Shown: positions 29,636 through 39,373, counted from the stretch's first letter. The stretch is 64,000 bases of DNA from Acidianus infernus (GCF_009729545.1 NZ_WFIY01000004.1:594001-658000); one strand, 5' to 3'. The notes: a model not told the origin generated them from the sequence alone. Program-made: numbers and translations.

Positions 29636-30466
29636 ATGATAGTAAAGACATTAGAGGTATTAAGGCCTCCTATAATTTCAATTGAAGATAACTTAATGCA
29701 GGCTTTTAAGAGGATTAATGAGAGAGGCATTGGACGAGTAATAATAGCTAATGAGAAGGTAGAAGGAATACTTTCTACTAGAGATTTACTTTCTGTTTAC
29801 CTTAGCTTCTGTCCTCAAAATTGTAGCCAAGGAGATTTATATAAAATGAGCAATATGAAGGCATCTTTATACATGACCCCGAATCCTGCGGTTGTAAACG
29901 AAAAAGATGATATATTGGAGGCAATAACTATCATGGTAACAAGGAACTTCGGATCTTTACCAGTTGTTGATGACTTAGGTAGACCAACTGGTATAGTAAC
30001 AGAAAGAGAAATGCTCTTGAATTTTCAAGATCTTGAGGTTCTATTTCCAGTTAGTATGTTCATGAGTAAAAAAGTAACTACAATAAATAAAGATGCTGAC
30101 CTTGTGCAGACAACTAGACAAATGTTACATAGAGGATTTAGGAGATTACCTGTAGTTGATGATGAAGGAAAGGTAATAGGAATAGTGACAGCTGCTGATT
30201 GTATAAAGGCCGCTTCAAAGAGTGTAGAAAAATTAGATCCAGATTACTTCTTTAGTAAGAAAGTTACTGATATAATGAGCACCCCGCCTATAAGCATAGA
30301 AGAAGATAGATCTATAAATGAAGCAGCTGCTACTCTAATAGAGAAGAATATTGGTTCCTTGTTAATATTAGATGATGAATCTAGACCTAAAGGAATAATA
30401 ACCGAAAGAGACTTATTAATAGCATTACATTATCAATTACATTTACAATTTTTACGAAAAACCTAA
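29636..30466 (+). CDS. four-CBS-domain protein
   Basis: 276 residues with four CBS repeats (about 12-62, 78-132, 140-194, 214-268). Recurring 'VVDDLGRPTGIVTEREML', 'VVDDEGKVIGIVTAADCI' and 'ILDDESRPKGIITERDLL' segments mark repeats 2-4. No other domain. It is a paralogue in design of the protein at 16549. Converges on the DUF3834-like gene with a 15-bp overlap. Confidence 0.9.
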   Translation: MIVKTLEVLRPPIISIEDNLMQAFKRINERGIGRVIIANEKVEGILSTRDLLSVYLSFCPQNCSQGDLYKMSNMKASLYMTPNPAVVNEKDDILEAITIMVTRNFGSLPVVDDLGRPTGIVTEREMLLNFQDLEVLFPVSMFMSKKVTTINKDADLVQTTRQMLHRGFRRLPVVDDEGKVIGIVTAADCIKAASKSVEKLDPDYFFSKKVTDIMSTPPISIEEDRSINEAAATLIEKNIGSLLILDDESRPKGIITERDLLIALHYQLHLQFLRKT

Positions 30467-31147
30467 TTGTAAATCAGCTACAGAAGGCACTATTTGTGAA
30501 TACACTTCTATGGATTTCTTTAATTCATGAAAGTTTGTTGTTAACCTATGATTATAATGCTCTATTATATTTTCCATTACGTTTAAAGTATAGTACTTAG
30601 ACAAAGAAGATATTACCCTAGCAGAATTCTTAGGATCTTTTCTAATAATGTTTATTCCCTTTTCATATATTTTTAACAAGCTAGTAGGGTCTACTTTAGA
30701 GTAAATTACACAAGAAGGAGCTCTTAAGCCTAATTTATCAAGTTCATCCTCTAGTTTTTCGCCTAATTTAATCTCTATTCCAACTATTGCAAGATTTCCT
30801 TCCTCTGATTTTTTTACAGCTGTTTCTGCATCAGTATTTATAACTTCTTTGCTAGTATATTTTGCATAAAGACGAGCATTTATATCTGCTAGCGTTCCTG
30901 CTCTTATTGTATAGAGCTTAGTAGAATTCTTGTTACCTAGAATACTATACATATCTATGTAAACTCCAGCAACTATCTTATACCCTTTTACTTTTAGTTT
31001 AGCAATATTAGTTATAGAATCTAGAACTATATCCCCTATTTCATTGGTTTCACATGAGTTTTTTAAATTAATTTGTTCTCCTCCTAATTCTTTAGCCACT
31101 AGTAATGGAAAACTTACTGGCCCTGCAAAAGGCGTTGTTACTAACAT
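30452..31147 (-). CDS. periplasmic-binding-protein-like protein (DUF3834 candidate)
   Basis: 231 residues. It starts with 'FAGPVSFPLLVAKELGG' and continues with a long alpha/beta pattern as in NMT1/THI5-like substrate-binding folds, but has no signal peptide or lipobox, so it is cytoplasmic. I believe this corresponds to DUF3834, a family of Sulfolobales, but the match is from memory. It is divergent from the MBL gene with 41 bp between. Confidence 0.6.
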   Translation of the reverse strand: MLVTTPFAGPVSFPLLVAKELGGEQINLKNSCETNEIGDIVLDSITNIAKLKVKGYKIVAGVYIDMYSILGNKNSTKLYTIRAGTLADINARLYAKYTSKEVINTDAETAVKKSEEGNLAIVGIEIKLGEKLEDELDKLGLRAPSCVIYSKVDPTSLLKIYEKGINIIRKDPKNSARVISSLSKYYTLNVMENIIEHYNHRLTTNFHELKKSIEVYSQIVPSVADLQLGFS

Positions 31148-31188
31148 ATGATAAAAAGAGATAAAAAAGTAAAAAAAGATAACACTTT

Positions 31189-31986
31189 ATGAAATTAAGT
31201 AAAAATGTAGAAGTTATACCAGGTAGTCCTAACACACTCATTTATGACGAGAGAGTAGTAATAGACCAAGGTGGTAAAAATGCCGATTTAAATATTAATG
31301 CAGAAGTACAATTGGCAACTCATGGTCATATGGACCATATTGCTGGACTATTCAAAAATGCAAAGATAAAATTTCTTCCAAAGGAAGATTATTGGAGTTT
31401 AAATATAATAGGGAGAAGAGCGATAACTTATGGATTTAGTGCAAAAAATTCTAGCATTTTTACTTATGATCTTATAAAGGAAGAACTAAAGGACGAATTT
31501 ACTGATAGTGAAGTAGAGAAAATAAAACTTCCTGGACATACGCCAGGACATGTGGCTTATAAGATAGACAACGTATTGTATTGCGGTGATGCATTCTTTG
31601 GACAAAAAGTATTGGAATCTTTCATTTTCCCATTTTATACTGATTTTTGGGCTGCACAAGATAGCTTAGATAAATTAAAAGAGCTTGTCAAATCCGTAGA
31701 TTTTATCATAATTTCTCATGGACCAATATATAAAAAGGAAAAAATGATAGAACTACTAAACTTTAACATTGATTATAACAAGAAGCTTGTAGAAGAAATT
31801 AAAGATATTATACGAGGAAATCCCATGACTGCAGAAGAAGTCGTAATTAAACTCATGATTAAAAGAGGTAAAAACGAAATAAATCCTACATCAGTAATTT
31901 TAAATGAGATAACGGCTAAATCAATCTTATCAGAAGTAGCAAAAAATATAAAAGTAGAAAGCAAGGGCGTTACTTTTGAGATTTAG
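31189..31986 (+). CDS. metallo-beta-lactamase-fold hydrolase
   Basis: 265 residues. 'LATHGHMDHIAG' is the H-x-H-x-D-H zinc motif, followed by 'LPGHTPGHVAYKI' with the third histidine, and 'VLYCGDAFFG' with the bridging aspartate. The C-terminal 70 residues form a helical region like that of glyoxalase II/LACTB2-type proteins. Likely a thioesterase or nucleic-acid-acting hydrolase. Convergent with fumC by 17 bp. Confidence 0.87.
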   Translation: MKLSKNVEVIPGSPNTLIYDERVVIDQGGKNADLNINAEVQLATHGHMDHIAGLFKNAKIKFLPKEDYWSLNIIGRRAITYGFSAKNSSIFTYDLIKEELKDEFTDSEVEKIKLPGHTPGHVAYKIDNVLYCGDAFFGQKVLESFIFPFYTDFWAAQDSLDKLKELVKSVDFIIISHGPIYKKEKMIELLNFNIDYNKKLVEEIKDIIRGNPMTAEEVVIKLMIKRGKNEINPTSVILNEITAKSILSEVAKNIKVESKGVTFEI

Positions 31987-33295
31987 CCGGAATTCCAGCT
32001 TTTACCAGTTGTTCTAAGTCTAAAATTCTATTAATTTCCTCTTCGCTGAATCCCATCTCTCTTAACGCTTCTCTTATTGACATACCTTTAACTAGCATTT
32101 TACCTATTTGTGAAGCTTTATCGTAACCAACTATAGGAGAAATAACTGTTATCAACGATGGACTGCTTTCAGCATATCTCTTCATCTTTTCTACATTGGG
32201 CTTCATTCCGTTTATTACTAACGAGGAGAACTTGCGTAAAGCTTCAGATAGAAGGTTCTCTTGCAATATAATATTATAACCAATTAATGGAACCCCCATA
32301 GCTAACTCAAACTCGCCTAACATTGAAGCCATTTGATTGGCTTGATCTAAGCCTACTACTTCTGATGAGACTAATAATGTAGCCTCAACTGTTACTGGAT
32401 TTGTTTTGCCCGGCATTATGCTACTTCCAGCAATCTCTTCTTGAGTTGGAATATCTATTTCTCCAATTGAAGTAAATGGACCAGAAAACATTAGTCTGAA
32501 GTCTTGACCTATCCTATAAAGTTCTATAGCTATGTTCCTCATTACTCCACTAAGTAATAAAAGATCTGTTAAAAACCTCATAGATCTAAATTTATTTGAT
32601 GTCTTAAAATTAAGTGATGTTAATTCATTTATTTCTTGAATCACTACTTCAGTAAATTTGGGATGAGCATTTAAACCAGTTCCAACTGCAGTACCACCTA
32701 TAGGTAATTCCTTAACATACTCGATAACATTATTCAGTTGTTCTAAATCGTGACTTAAGGCGTCATAATATGCTGATAATTCTTGTCCCAATGTTATAGG
32801 TAAGGCGTCTCTTAAATGCGTCCTTCCCGATTTTATAACGTTCTCATACTCTTTACTCTTTTCGTTAAGTGATGAGATAATTTCTCTAAGTGATGGCATC
32901 AAATTCTCTATTGCATTAGAAACTGCAGCTATTCTAATAGCTGTAGGAACTACATCATTTGATGATTGCGACATATTGACGTGATCATTAGGGTGGATTT
33001 TCTTACCAGACAGTTCAGAAGCTCTTTCTGCTATAATTTCATTAATATTCATATTCAATCCCGTACCAGAGCCCGTCTGAAAAACATCTAAGACTACTTT
33101 TTCATCGTGCTTGCCTTCCATAACTTCTATTGAAGCATCCTCTATTGCCTTTGCTATATCTTTATCTAAAAGGTTTAATTTTGCATTTGCCCTTGCACAA
33201 GCTAATTTAACTAACCCCATAGCCCAAATTATTTTCCTCGGAAATCTAGTACCAGTGTTCATAAAAAGTTTAGGAGCAACTTCGGTATATTTCAT
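31970..33295 (-). CDS. fumC: fumarate hydratase class II
   Basis: 441 residues. The superfamily signature 'GSSIMPGKTNPV' is intact, as are 'QTGSGTGLNMNINE' and 'SGRTHLRDALPITLG'. It hydrates fumarate to malate in the TCA cycle, without an iron-sulfur cluster. It lies immediately downstream, in the leftward sense, of tRNA-Lys. Confidence 0.95.
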   Translation of the reverse strand: MKYTEVAPKLFMNTGTRFPRKIIWAMGLVKLACARANAKLNLLDKDIAKAIEDASIEVMEGKHDEKVVLDVFQTGSGTGLNMNINEIIAERASELSGKKIHPNDHVNMSQSSNDVVPTAIRIAAVSNAIENLMPSLREIISSLNEKSKEYENVIKSGRTHLRDALPITLGQELSAYYDALSHDLEQLNNVIEYVKELPIGGTAVGTGLNAHPKFTEVVIQEINELTSLNFKTSNKFRSMRFLTDLLLLSGVMRNIAIELYRIGQDFRLMFSGPFTSIGEIDIPTQEEIAGSSIMPGKTNPVTVEATLLVSSEVVGLDQANQMASMLGEFELAMGVPLIGYNIILQENLLSEALRKFSSLVINGMKPNVEKMKRYAESSPSLITVISPIVGYDKASQIGKMLVKGMSIREALREMGFSEEEINRILDLEQLVKAGIPAKSQK

Positions 33296-33330
33296 GATCT
33301 CTATATATGAAATAGGGATTTATAAAAATG

Positions 33331-33422
<92 letters not shown>

Positions 33423-33445
33423 ACAAAAATAACATTTTATTGCCG

Positions 33446-33454
33446 TTTATAAAA
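33446..33454 (-). promoter_or_regulatory. TATA box of tRNA-Lys
   Basis: On the minus strand TTTTATAAA, centred about 28 nt upstream of the tRNA 5' end, the spacing expected for an archaeal promoter. Confidence 0.7.
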
Positions 33455-33473
33455 CTATTGCATAAGCATTATA

Positions 33474-33749
33474 TCAAAGTTTCTTTTGCTGTTGTAAATA
33501 TGAATAAATATCCTTTATTAATTTATATTTACCTTTAACTTTTTTAACCATTATTAATCCTTTAACTCTGCTTCCTGGATGTACCTTATCTAGAACTTCT
33601 GGTTCCAAACCAAGAGCTTTAGCTGCAGAAAAAAGATCATCTAAGGTAATCTTAACTTTCTTAGTTTTTCTTCCCTTCCTTCTGCTATCTGCAGTAAAAT
33701 ATGCTAACCAAATTGCTATTTTATTACCTTCATAATCTCTTAAGCTCAT
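33474..33749 (-). CDS. srp19: signal recognition particle subunit SRP19
   Basis: 91 residues. 'KIAIWLAYFTADSRRKGRKT' and 'LGLEPEVLDKVHPGSRVKG' fit archaeal SRP19, which binds the tips of helices 6 and 8 of SRP RNA and prepares SRP54 binding. Its ATG overlaps the S8e stop (ATGA), so it is translated from the S8e message. Confidence 0.93.
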   Translation of the reverse strand: MSLRDYEGNKIAIWLAYFTADSRRKGRKTKKVKITLDDLFSAAKALGLEPEVLDKVHPGSRVKGLIMVKKVKGKYKLIKDIYSYLQQQKKL

Positions 33750-34132
33750 TTCTGAACCAATATTGCATTTATAACTCCATCTTGTCCAGGCCTTGAGGTT
33801 ACTATAGCTTCACCTATTTCTGTCCTTATTCTAGCACCTTTTACTATTATACCTCTCCTTGCATATTCTCTGTTAGAAGGTACTTCTTCTACCTCTAGAA
33901 TCTTAACCTTTTTATAAGTATGATCGGATGGATTATACACGTTAGCAAAAGCAGCATACTTCAGTTTAATTTTAAAATTGCCCCCCATAACTCTTACTTT
34001 TTCTCTTATATCCTCTGTATGAAGTTTAGTCTCTGTGGGCAATTCACCCATTTCAAATTTTCTTTTATCCCTATGTCTACCCTTTAGCCCTCCAGTTATT
34101 TTCCTCAAATCATTACCTTGATAAACGCCCAT
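33746..34132 (-). CDS. rps8e: 30S ribosomal protein S8e
   Basis: 128 residues, complete. The basic start 'GGLKGRHRDKRKFEMG' and the C-terminal 'GEAIVTSRPGQDGVINAIL' are characteristic of archaeal/eukaryotic S8e, a small-subunit protein absent from bacteria. It has its own TATA-like element (CTATAATAG near 34153-34161) and forms a two-gene operon with SRP19. Confidence 0.96.
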   Translation of the reverse strand: MGVYQGNDLRKITGGLKGRHRDKRKFEMGELPTETKLHTEDIREKVRVMGGNFKIKLKYAAFANVYNPSDHTYKKVKILEVEEVPSNREYARRGIIVKGARIRTEIGEAIVTSRPGQDGVINAILVQK

Positions 34133-34173
34133 CTCTTATCACTTTATAAGAAAAACTATTATAGGATAAAAAG

Positions 34174-34947
34174 TTAAGCTCCAAAATTCCTTTTTCTTCT
34201 TTGGTATGACCTAATAGCCCTCCATAAATCTATTTTCCTAAATTCGGGCCAGTATGCATCACAGAAGAACAATTCAGAATAAGCTAAATGCCATAAAAGG
34301 AAATTACTTATTCTCATCTCGCCAGAGGTCCTTATTACAAGATCTATATCTTCTAGCTCTTTATCATAAAAGTATTTTCTAAAAGTATCCTCATTTAATA
34401 CGATATCTTTTACTAAACCTTTTTTATATTCGTCTAAAAGCTTTGCAACAGCATCTAATATTTCCTGCCTACCACCATAGCATATTGCAAGGGTTAAACT
34501 CCTTTCGTTAAATGATGAAGACTTTTCAACAACTCTAGAGATTGATAACCTAAGATCCTCTGGAAGCTTATGAAGCTGACCTATAGCTCTAACTTTTACT
34601 TTATACTTGTAGATATAATCTTCAGTTAAAAGATCGTCTATACCCATTTTTATGTACTTTAAAATTACACTAAGTTCTTGCGAGCTCCTTTTATCGCAAT
34701 TCTCTGTGGATAACGCAAACACAGTAACGTCTTTTACTCCAAGCTCTGCTAACCAAATTAAAACTTCCTTAAGTTTTCTATACCCTTGAAGATACGCTTC
34801 GTTAAAGCTTGAGTTATTTTCCCTAGCCCATCTTCTATTACCGTCCGGTATTATACCCACATGTCTAGGAATAGGTCCAGACTTAATCTGATTCCAAAGC
34901 CATTTCTCATAAATTACATAAACGGGCTTTAACAATCGCTGTAACAT
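34174..34947 (-). CDS. uppS: polyprenyl diphosphate synthase (cis-prenyltransferase)
   Basis: 257 residues. 'HVGIIPDGNRRWAREN' has the catalytic aspartate, 'VFALSTENCDKRS' and 'LVIRTSGEMRISNFLLW' the isoprenoid and pyrophosphate sites. It builds long-chain polyprenyl diphosphate, the precursor of the dolichol carrier for glycosylation. Its start overlaps lysK by 19 bp, so it is at the end of the lysine operon although unrelated in pathway. Confidence 0.94.
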   Translation of the reverse strand: MLQRLLKPVYVIYEKWLWNQIKSGPIPRHVGIIPDGNRRWARENNSSFNEAYLQGYRKLKEVLIWLAELGVKDVTVFALSTENCDKRSSQELSVILKYIKMGIDDLLTEDYIYKYKVKVRAIGQLHKLPEDLRLSISRVVEKSSSFNERSLTLAICYGGRQEILDAVAKLLDEYKKGLVKDIVLNEDTFRKYFYDKELEDIDLVIRTSGEMRISNFLLWHLAYSELFFCDAYWPEFRKIDLWRAIRSYQRRKRNFGA

Positions 34948-35969
34948 AGATCTTCTATTGCTTTTGTATAGGTGGTTATTCCTATAAATATTTCTTCCAA
35001 AGTTATTTTTTCGTACAAAGTATGTTCTAATTTTGAGTCTCCAGGGCCATATGTAGCTATATTTTTAGTAATTGCCGATAGAATGTTCATATCGCTTGTC
35101 CCAGCTTTTCTAACTAATGATGGTTTAATATTCTGAAGAAGCAATGCCCTATATAAAGATTTTACTATTTTATCGTTAGCATTAACCTTAACAGGAGGAA
35201 CTTGTTCAGTTATTTTTATTTCACATGAAGCAAACTCCTCTTTTAATTTCAGTAGTATATCGTCTAACTTAAATCCGTAGGGATATCTTATATCAAAATG
35301 TAAGTAGACTGTCGAAGGAGTTACATTTACATATTCACCAGCTTTTATTATTGTAGGCACTATCGAAGGCTTATCATAGGTTGTAGGTAATTGAGAAATT
35401 TCAATGAGCTTCTTAGATACTTCTAGGATAGGGTTGAAATTTGCCGAAGATGAGTGCTGAGATTCATAATTACAAATGACGTCTACATGGATAACTCCGC
35501 GATATTCTATAACTATTTTAGTTGTACTAGTTGGTTCGCCTATTATTATTCCTTTGTATGAGTAACCTGCGTTTACGAGTTCCCTTGCACCGCTACTTTT
35601 ATTTTCTTCGTCAGAAAGTCCAGCAAATTGAACTTTATAACCGTTTTCATTTAATATCCAAGTTGCAAGTAACATTGAGATTAATGGACCTTTAGCATCT
35701 ACTACTCCTCTACCATATATTATCCCTCCTTCTTCTTTAGGCTCTATAAATCCAGGGACAGTATCTACGTGGGAAGCTAATAAGAAATCACCCTTTCCTA
35801 AAAGGAAAGATTTTGTTTTAGTAATTTTCAAGTCTAAATTTAACTCCTTGGAAACTTTCTCAAAAAAATTCGTCGCTCGAGCTTCTTCTCCTGACGGAGT
35901 ATATATACTTGCCAGTTCAAGAAGATACTGTTTTGCCTTCCGTAATAGCGACTCCTTGTCTAGTTGCAT
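34929..35969 (-). CDS. lysK: [LysW]-lysine/ornithine carboxypeptidase
   Basis: 346 residues, M20-type zinc peptidase. 'FLLASHVDTVPG' (metal His/Asp), 'GRGVVDAKGPLISML' and 'AGLSDEENKSSGARELV' (catalytic Glu) are present. It releases lysine (and ornithine in the arginine branch) from the LysW carrier protein. It overlaps the lysJ gene by 53 bp at its start. Confidence 0.93.
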   Translation of the reverse strand: MQLDKESLLRKAKQYLLELASIYTPSGEEARATNFFEKVSKELNLDLKITKTKSFLLGKGDFLLASHVDTVPGFIEPKEEGGIIYGRGVVDAKGPLISMLLATWILNENGYKVQFAGLSDEENKSSGARELVNAGYSYKGIIIGEPTSTTKIVIEYRGVIHVDVICNYESQHSSSANFNPILEVSKKLIEISQLPTTYDKPSIVPTIIKAGEYVNVTPSTVYLHFDIRYPYGFKLDDILLKLKEEFASCEIKITEQVPPVKVNANDKIVKSLYRALLLQNIKPSLVRKAGTSDMNILSAITKNIATYGPGDSKLEHTLYEKITLEEIFIGITTYTKAIEDLCYSDC

Positions 35970-37080
35970 TTACTGCCAGCTCCATATCTTCTTGAGTTAT
36001 CATATAAGGTGAAAGGAACCTTATTGTTGATACTCCGGCCTTTAGGGATAAAACTCCATGATCTTGTAGATATTTTATTGCTTTACCCGGATTAAGTCTT
36101 AAGTCGACTCCTATCATTAATCCAAGCCCTCTAACTTCTCTAACAGATTTAAAGTCAGCTAAAGCTTCATTAAGCATTTTCATAAATATTTCACCCTTAA
36201 CTCTTGCTTGCTCCGGTACATTGTCAGTAAGCAATGCCTTTATTGCTCCAGTAACCGCTGCTGCTGCGAAAGGATTACCGCCATAAGTTGTACCGTGATC
36301 TCCTTCACTGAGTTTTTCGGCTATCCAATCTGGCATAAAGACTGCACTGACTGGAAATCCTCCGCCTATTGCTTTACCTGCGGTCATTATATCTGGCTTT
36401 ATGCCAAAATGTTGATAAGCCCACACTTTTCCTGTCCTTCCAAAACCAGTTTGAACTTCGTCAACAATTAGCAAGACTCCTTTCTCTTGTGTAGTTTCTC
36501 TTAAAGCTTTCATAAAATCCTCCTTTGCAGGTATAACTCCTCCTTCTCCTTGAACAGGCTCTACTATAACAGCTGCAGTATTTTCGTCAATTTTTTTCAA
36601 ATCTTCTATACTATTAAACTCGAGAAATTCTACTGGTTCCAATAAAGGTTCAAATGGTTCTCTATATCTCTTATTCCATGTAACTGATAGTGAACCAGAA
36701 GTTCTACCATGGAACGAATTTTTAAAAGCTATTAATTTTCTTTTACCAGTTATCTTCCTTGCAGTTTTTAATGCCAATTCTACGGCTTCACTACCGGAAT
36801 TTAATAGGAATACGTTGTCTAGGTCGTCAGGCTTTATTTTTTCCATCTCATTTAGCATTTCTTCTCTTATAGGAGTGTCAAAAGCTGTAGTAAGTGTTAT
36901 TATTTCTGACATTTGCCTCTCTAAATATTCTAAAACTATCTTATTTCTATGTCCTAAAAATGCTACTCCGTGACCTGCATGTAAATCTAAATACCTTCTC
37001 CCTTTATCATCCCATACATATTGATTTTCTCCTTTTACTATCCTTAAGCCTCTTGTAGCATAAAATTCTATAAGCTTCAT
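35917..37080 (-). CDS. lysJ: [LysW]-aminoadipate semialdehyde aminotransferase
   Basis: 387 residues from ATG 37080 (391 from a GTG 12 nt upstream, which lies too close to the GAGGAG motif). Class III PLP aminotransferase: 'LLIVDEVQTGFGRTGK' with the PLP-contacting Asp, and 'DIMTAGKAIGGGFPVSAV' with the PLP lysine. It transaminates LysW-gamma-aminoadipate semialdehyde. It overlaps lysX by a few bases and lysK by 53 bp. Confidence 0.95.
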   Translation of the reverse strand: MKLIEFYATRGLRIVKGENQYVWDDKGRRYLDLHAGHGVAFLGHRNKIVLEYLERQMSEIITLTTAFDTPIREEMLNEMEKIKPDDLDNVFLLNSGSEAVELALKTARKITGKRKLIAFKNSFHGRTSGSLSVTWNKRYREPFEPLLEPVEFLEFNSIEDLKKIDENTAAVIVEPVQGEGGVIPAKEDFMKALRETTQEKGVLLIVDEVQTGFGRTGKVWAYQHFGIKPDIMTAGKAIGGGFPVSAVFMPDWIAEKLSEGDHGTTYGGNPFAAAAVTGAIKALLTDNVPEQARVKGEIFMKMLNEALADFKSVREVRGLGLMIGVDLRLNPGKAIKYLQDHGVLSLKAGVSTIRFLSPYMITQEDMELAVNATRQGVAITEGKTVSS

Positions 37081-37928
37081 TTTCTTATCCACTCCTCTAT
37101 TTTCCTGATTAAATATTCAGACAAGTTAAATTGGTTTACTCTTACCGTATTTTTAAACTCTGGTACTCCATTAACTTCGTCTACCAAGTAACCTCTTTCC
37201 TTATCTTCAAATACATCAATTCCTAAAAAGAAACCTCCTATTACTTCTTTTACCTTTAATGCTAAATCTTTTAATTCATCGTCAATTTTTAGAGGTTCTG
37301 CTATGGCTCCTAGTGCTGTATTTGTTCTCCAATTTTTAGTATTTACCCTATATATTCCTACTGGAGCTTCATCGCCTATCACAAAGATTCTTATATCTCT
37401 GTCAGGCTTCTTTACAAATTCTTGAATATAATAGACATTCTTAAATCCTACTGAAGTATAATCTTGGTATTCTAAAAAGCTCCTTAATGTATCTTCATCT
37501 ACTGCTTTAGCAACCATTCTACCCCAGCTACCTTCAATAGGCTTTATTACTGCAGGATATCCTAGCTTGCTTGCCACTTCCAGTGCCTTATCTTTAGAAA
37601 ATGCTATGGCAGTTTTAGGAACCTTTATATTATGCCTAGATAGTAATGCTGTGGTTATTAACTTATTTTCACAATTGATTAATGTTCTACTATCGTTTAT
37701 TACGTTATAACCTAGAGTTTCAAAGATTAGAGATGTAGATAAGGCCCTTTGATGAGAAGTGTTCCTTTGTAAAACTACATCTAGATTCTGAAATTGGTTA
37801 TCCTCAGAAAATAAATGATAAAAATCCTTAGTGTAAATTGGTATTACTTTATGACCTAATTTTGTAGCTTCTTGAATTAAATTTCTCTCTTCCCATCTAA
37901 GTAAATCATACGTAACTCCAACTATCAC
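37077..37928 (-). CDS. lysX: lysine biosynthesis ATP-grasp ligase LysX
   Basis: 283 residues from GTG 37928, which overlaps the lysW stop as GTGA; a TTG 9 nt upstream is the alternative. ATP-grasp (RimK-like): 'AVIKPIEGSWGRMVAKAVDE', and metal-binding 'LVDEVNGVPEFKN'. It joins alpha-aminoadipate to the C-terminal glutamate of LysW. Its position right after lysW supports LysX over the paralogue ArgX. Confidence 0.94.
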   Translation of the reverse strand: MIVGVTYDLLRWEERNLIQEATKLGHKVIPIYTKDFYHLFSEDNQFQNLDVVLQRNTSHQRALSTSLIFETLGYNVINDSRTLINCENKLITTALLSRHNIKVPKTAIAFSKDKALEVASKLGYPAVIKPIEGSWGRMVAKAVDEDTLRSFLEYQDYTSVGFKNVYYIQEFVKKPDRDIRIFVIGDEAPVGIYRVNTKNWRTNTALGAIAEPLKIDDELKDLALKVKEVIGGFFLGIDVFEDKERGYLVDEVNGVPEFKNTVRVNQFNLSEYLIRKIEEWIRK

Positions 37929-38095
37929 TCTCCCCAATCCTCTCCTACTTGCTCTGCTAATCTTAGTGCTAGCTTACCGTTTTCTTTGTATACCTCTAAT
38001 TGAGCTCCACATTCATGTTCAACTATTTCTCCTGGTAATGCATCGTCTTCTACGTTAACTTGACCTCCACAAACTGGGCATTTAAGTGTTACCAT
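37925..38095 (-). CDS. lysW: amino-group carrier protein LysW
   Basis: 56 residues from ATG 38095. 'LKCPVCGGQVNVED' and 'VEHECGAQLEV' hold the zinc-ligand cysteines, and the C-terminus is EDWGE, whose last glutamate is the attachment point for aminoadipate (and for glutamate in arginine synthesis). A start 24 nt upstream is open but would add a non-conserved tail. The start preference also fits a TATA element at 38134-38143. Confidence 0.96.
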   Translation of the reverse strand: MVTLKCPVCGGQVNVEDDALPGEIVEHECGAQLEVYKENGKLALRLAEQVGEDWGE

Positions 38096-38133
38096 ATTTG
38101 GTCGAAATAATAGTAACAAGTTTAGTGTTCAAA

Positions 38134-38143
38134 AGTTTATATG
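38134..38143 (-). promoter_or_regulatory. lysW promoter (TATA) and likely LysM-controlled region
   Basis: Minus-strand TCATATAAAC, centred about 43 nt upstream of the lysW ATG, which gives a leader of about 16 nt. In Sulfolobus solfataricus the Lrp-like LysM, encoded just upstream as here, binds the lysW promoter and activates in low lysine. The 66-bp gap between lysM and lysW is the only place for that site; the exact operator cannot be delimited by eye. Confidence 0.55.
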
Positions 38144-38161
38144 AAAATAATTGGTTTGAAG

Positions 38162-38587
38162 TTAGTACCATGTCCTAAGTATAATAGTACTTGTAGTACT
38201 TATAACGCCCTGAATACTTCTAATCTCATCTATTGTTTTGTTTATCTCTGCTATATTAATTCCTCGTACTATGGTTATTATATCGTAATCTCCAGTAGTT
38301 TCGTAAACAGTCTCTACGCCAGAAATCTTAATTATCTTCTTTGAAATTTCTGGCGTAGGAATTTGAGGAGTAGATTTAACCATAACAATTGCTTTTATTT
38401 CGTTTTCTAATTCATATTCTATAGTAAATCTCTTTATTATTCCCAATCTAATTAATTTCTCTATTCTTTTTCTAACTGCTGCTTCGCTTATCTTTAGATC
38501 TTTAGCGATTAAGGTATATGGAGTCCTAGCATTCTTTTTTAACGTTTCCAGAATTTTTAAATCATTATTATCAATTTTACTACTCAT
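38162..38587 (-). CDS. lysM: Lrp/AsnC-family regulator LysM
   Basis: 141 residues. The HTH 'YTLIAKDLKISEAAVRKRIE' is followed by a RAM ligand-binding domain (about 65-141) with 'VETVYETTGDYDIITIVRG'. It lies between lysZ and lysW, the order known for Sulfolobus LysM, which responds to lysine. The ATG overlaps the lysZ stop by 4 bp. Confidence 0.92.
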   Translation of the reverse strand: MSSKIDNNDLKILETLKKNARTPYTLIAKDLKISEAAVRKRIEKLIRLGIIKRFTIEYELENEIKAIVMVKSTPQIPTPEISKKIIKISGVETVYETTGDYDIITIVRGINIAEINKTIDEIRSIQGVISTTSTIILRTWY

Positions 38588-39372
38588 TCTATCACCGTAC
38601 CTTCTCCACTGAGAGCCTTATTAATAGCATCTTTCTCTAATCCGGACGAGATTATAACTTTATTAACACCATTCTTAACTGCTTCTGCTGCCATCAGTAT
38701 TTTTCTATTCATTCCAGCTCCAACTTTTTTAGCGAATTCTTCTGCCTCGTATTTTGAAATTTTTTTAACTACTTCACCATCTTGAAGAACTCCTTTTACG
38801 TCAGTTAGAATAACTAATGTATCCGCTTTAATAGCAGAAGCCACGCTAAAAGCCATCTGATCCCCATCCACATTAAGCATTATGCCCTCAGAAATATCTA
38901 TAGCAATAGGAGATAATATAATATAATCAAAAACATTAGAAATAGTATTTAATAAATTTGCATTCACCTCGTAGATTTTACCAGTATAACCCCCATCTAT
39001 TATTCTTTTCTTTCCTCTGTCATCAATTATCATTATTCTCTTTTTTCTATTTGCTTTTACTATTGCAGAGTCAGCACCGCTTATTCCTATTGCCAACTTG
39101 CCTCTAGTGCTTAACGCCGTTACAATGTTTTTATTTATTAACGCCATAGCCATTACATAAACATCTAATTCTTCCCTAGTTGTGTATCTACTTCTTATAC
39201 CTTCTGGCGATGTAACAAATCTTGGTTCTATTCCCATCCTTTTAGAATACTCAGTCACTATGTCTCCTCCGCCGTGCACAAATATTAATTTGCCATTGTA
39301 TGATATAATACTATCAATTAAATTTTGTAAAGAATTTTTTATAACTCTTCCTCCAGCTTTTACTACTATCAT
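38584..39372 (-). CDS. lysZ: [LysW]-aminoadipate/glutamate kinase
   Basis: 262 residues, amino-acid kinase fold: 'VVKAGGRVIKNSL' and 'LIFVHGGGDIVTEYSKRMG' at the N-terminus, 'LVILTDVKGVLQDGEVV' for ATP binding. It phosphorylates the carrier-bound substrate before LysY. In Sulfolobus the enzyme serves both lysine and arginine synthesis. One base separates it from lysY. Confidence 0.94.
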   Translation of the reverse strand: MIVVKAGGRVIKNSLQNLIDSIISYNGKLIFVHGGGDIVTEYSKRMGIEPRFVTSPEGIRSRYTTREELDVYVMAMALINKNIVTALSTRGKLAIGISGADSAIVKANRKKRIMIIDDRGKKRIIDGGYTGKIYEVNANLLNTISNVFDYIILSPIAIDISEGIMLNVDGDQMAFSVASAIKADTLVILTDVKGVLQDGEVVKKISKYEAEEFAKKVGAGMNRKILMAAEAVKNGVNKVIISSGLEKDAINKALSGEGTVIE

Positions 39373-39373
39373 T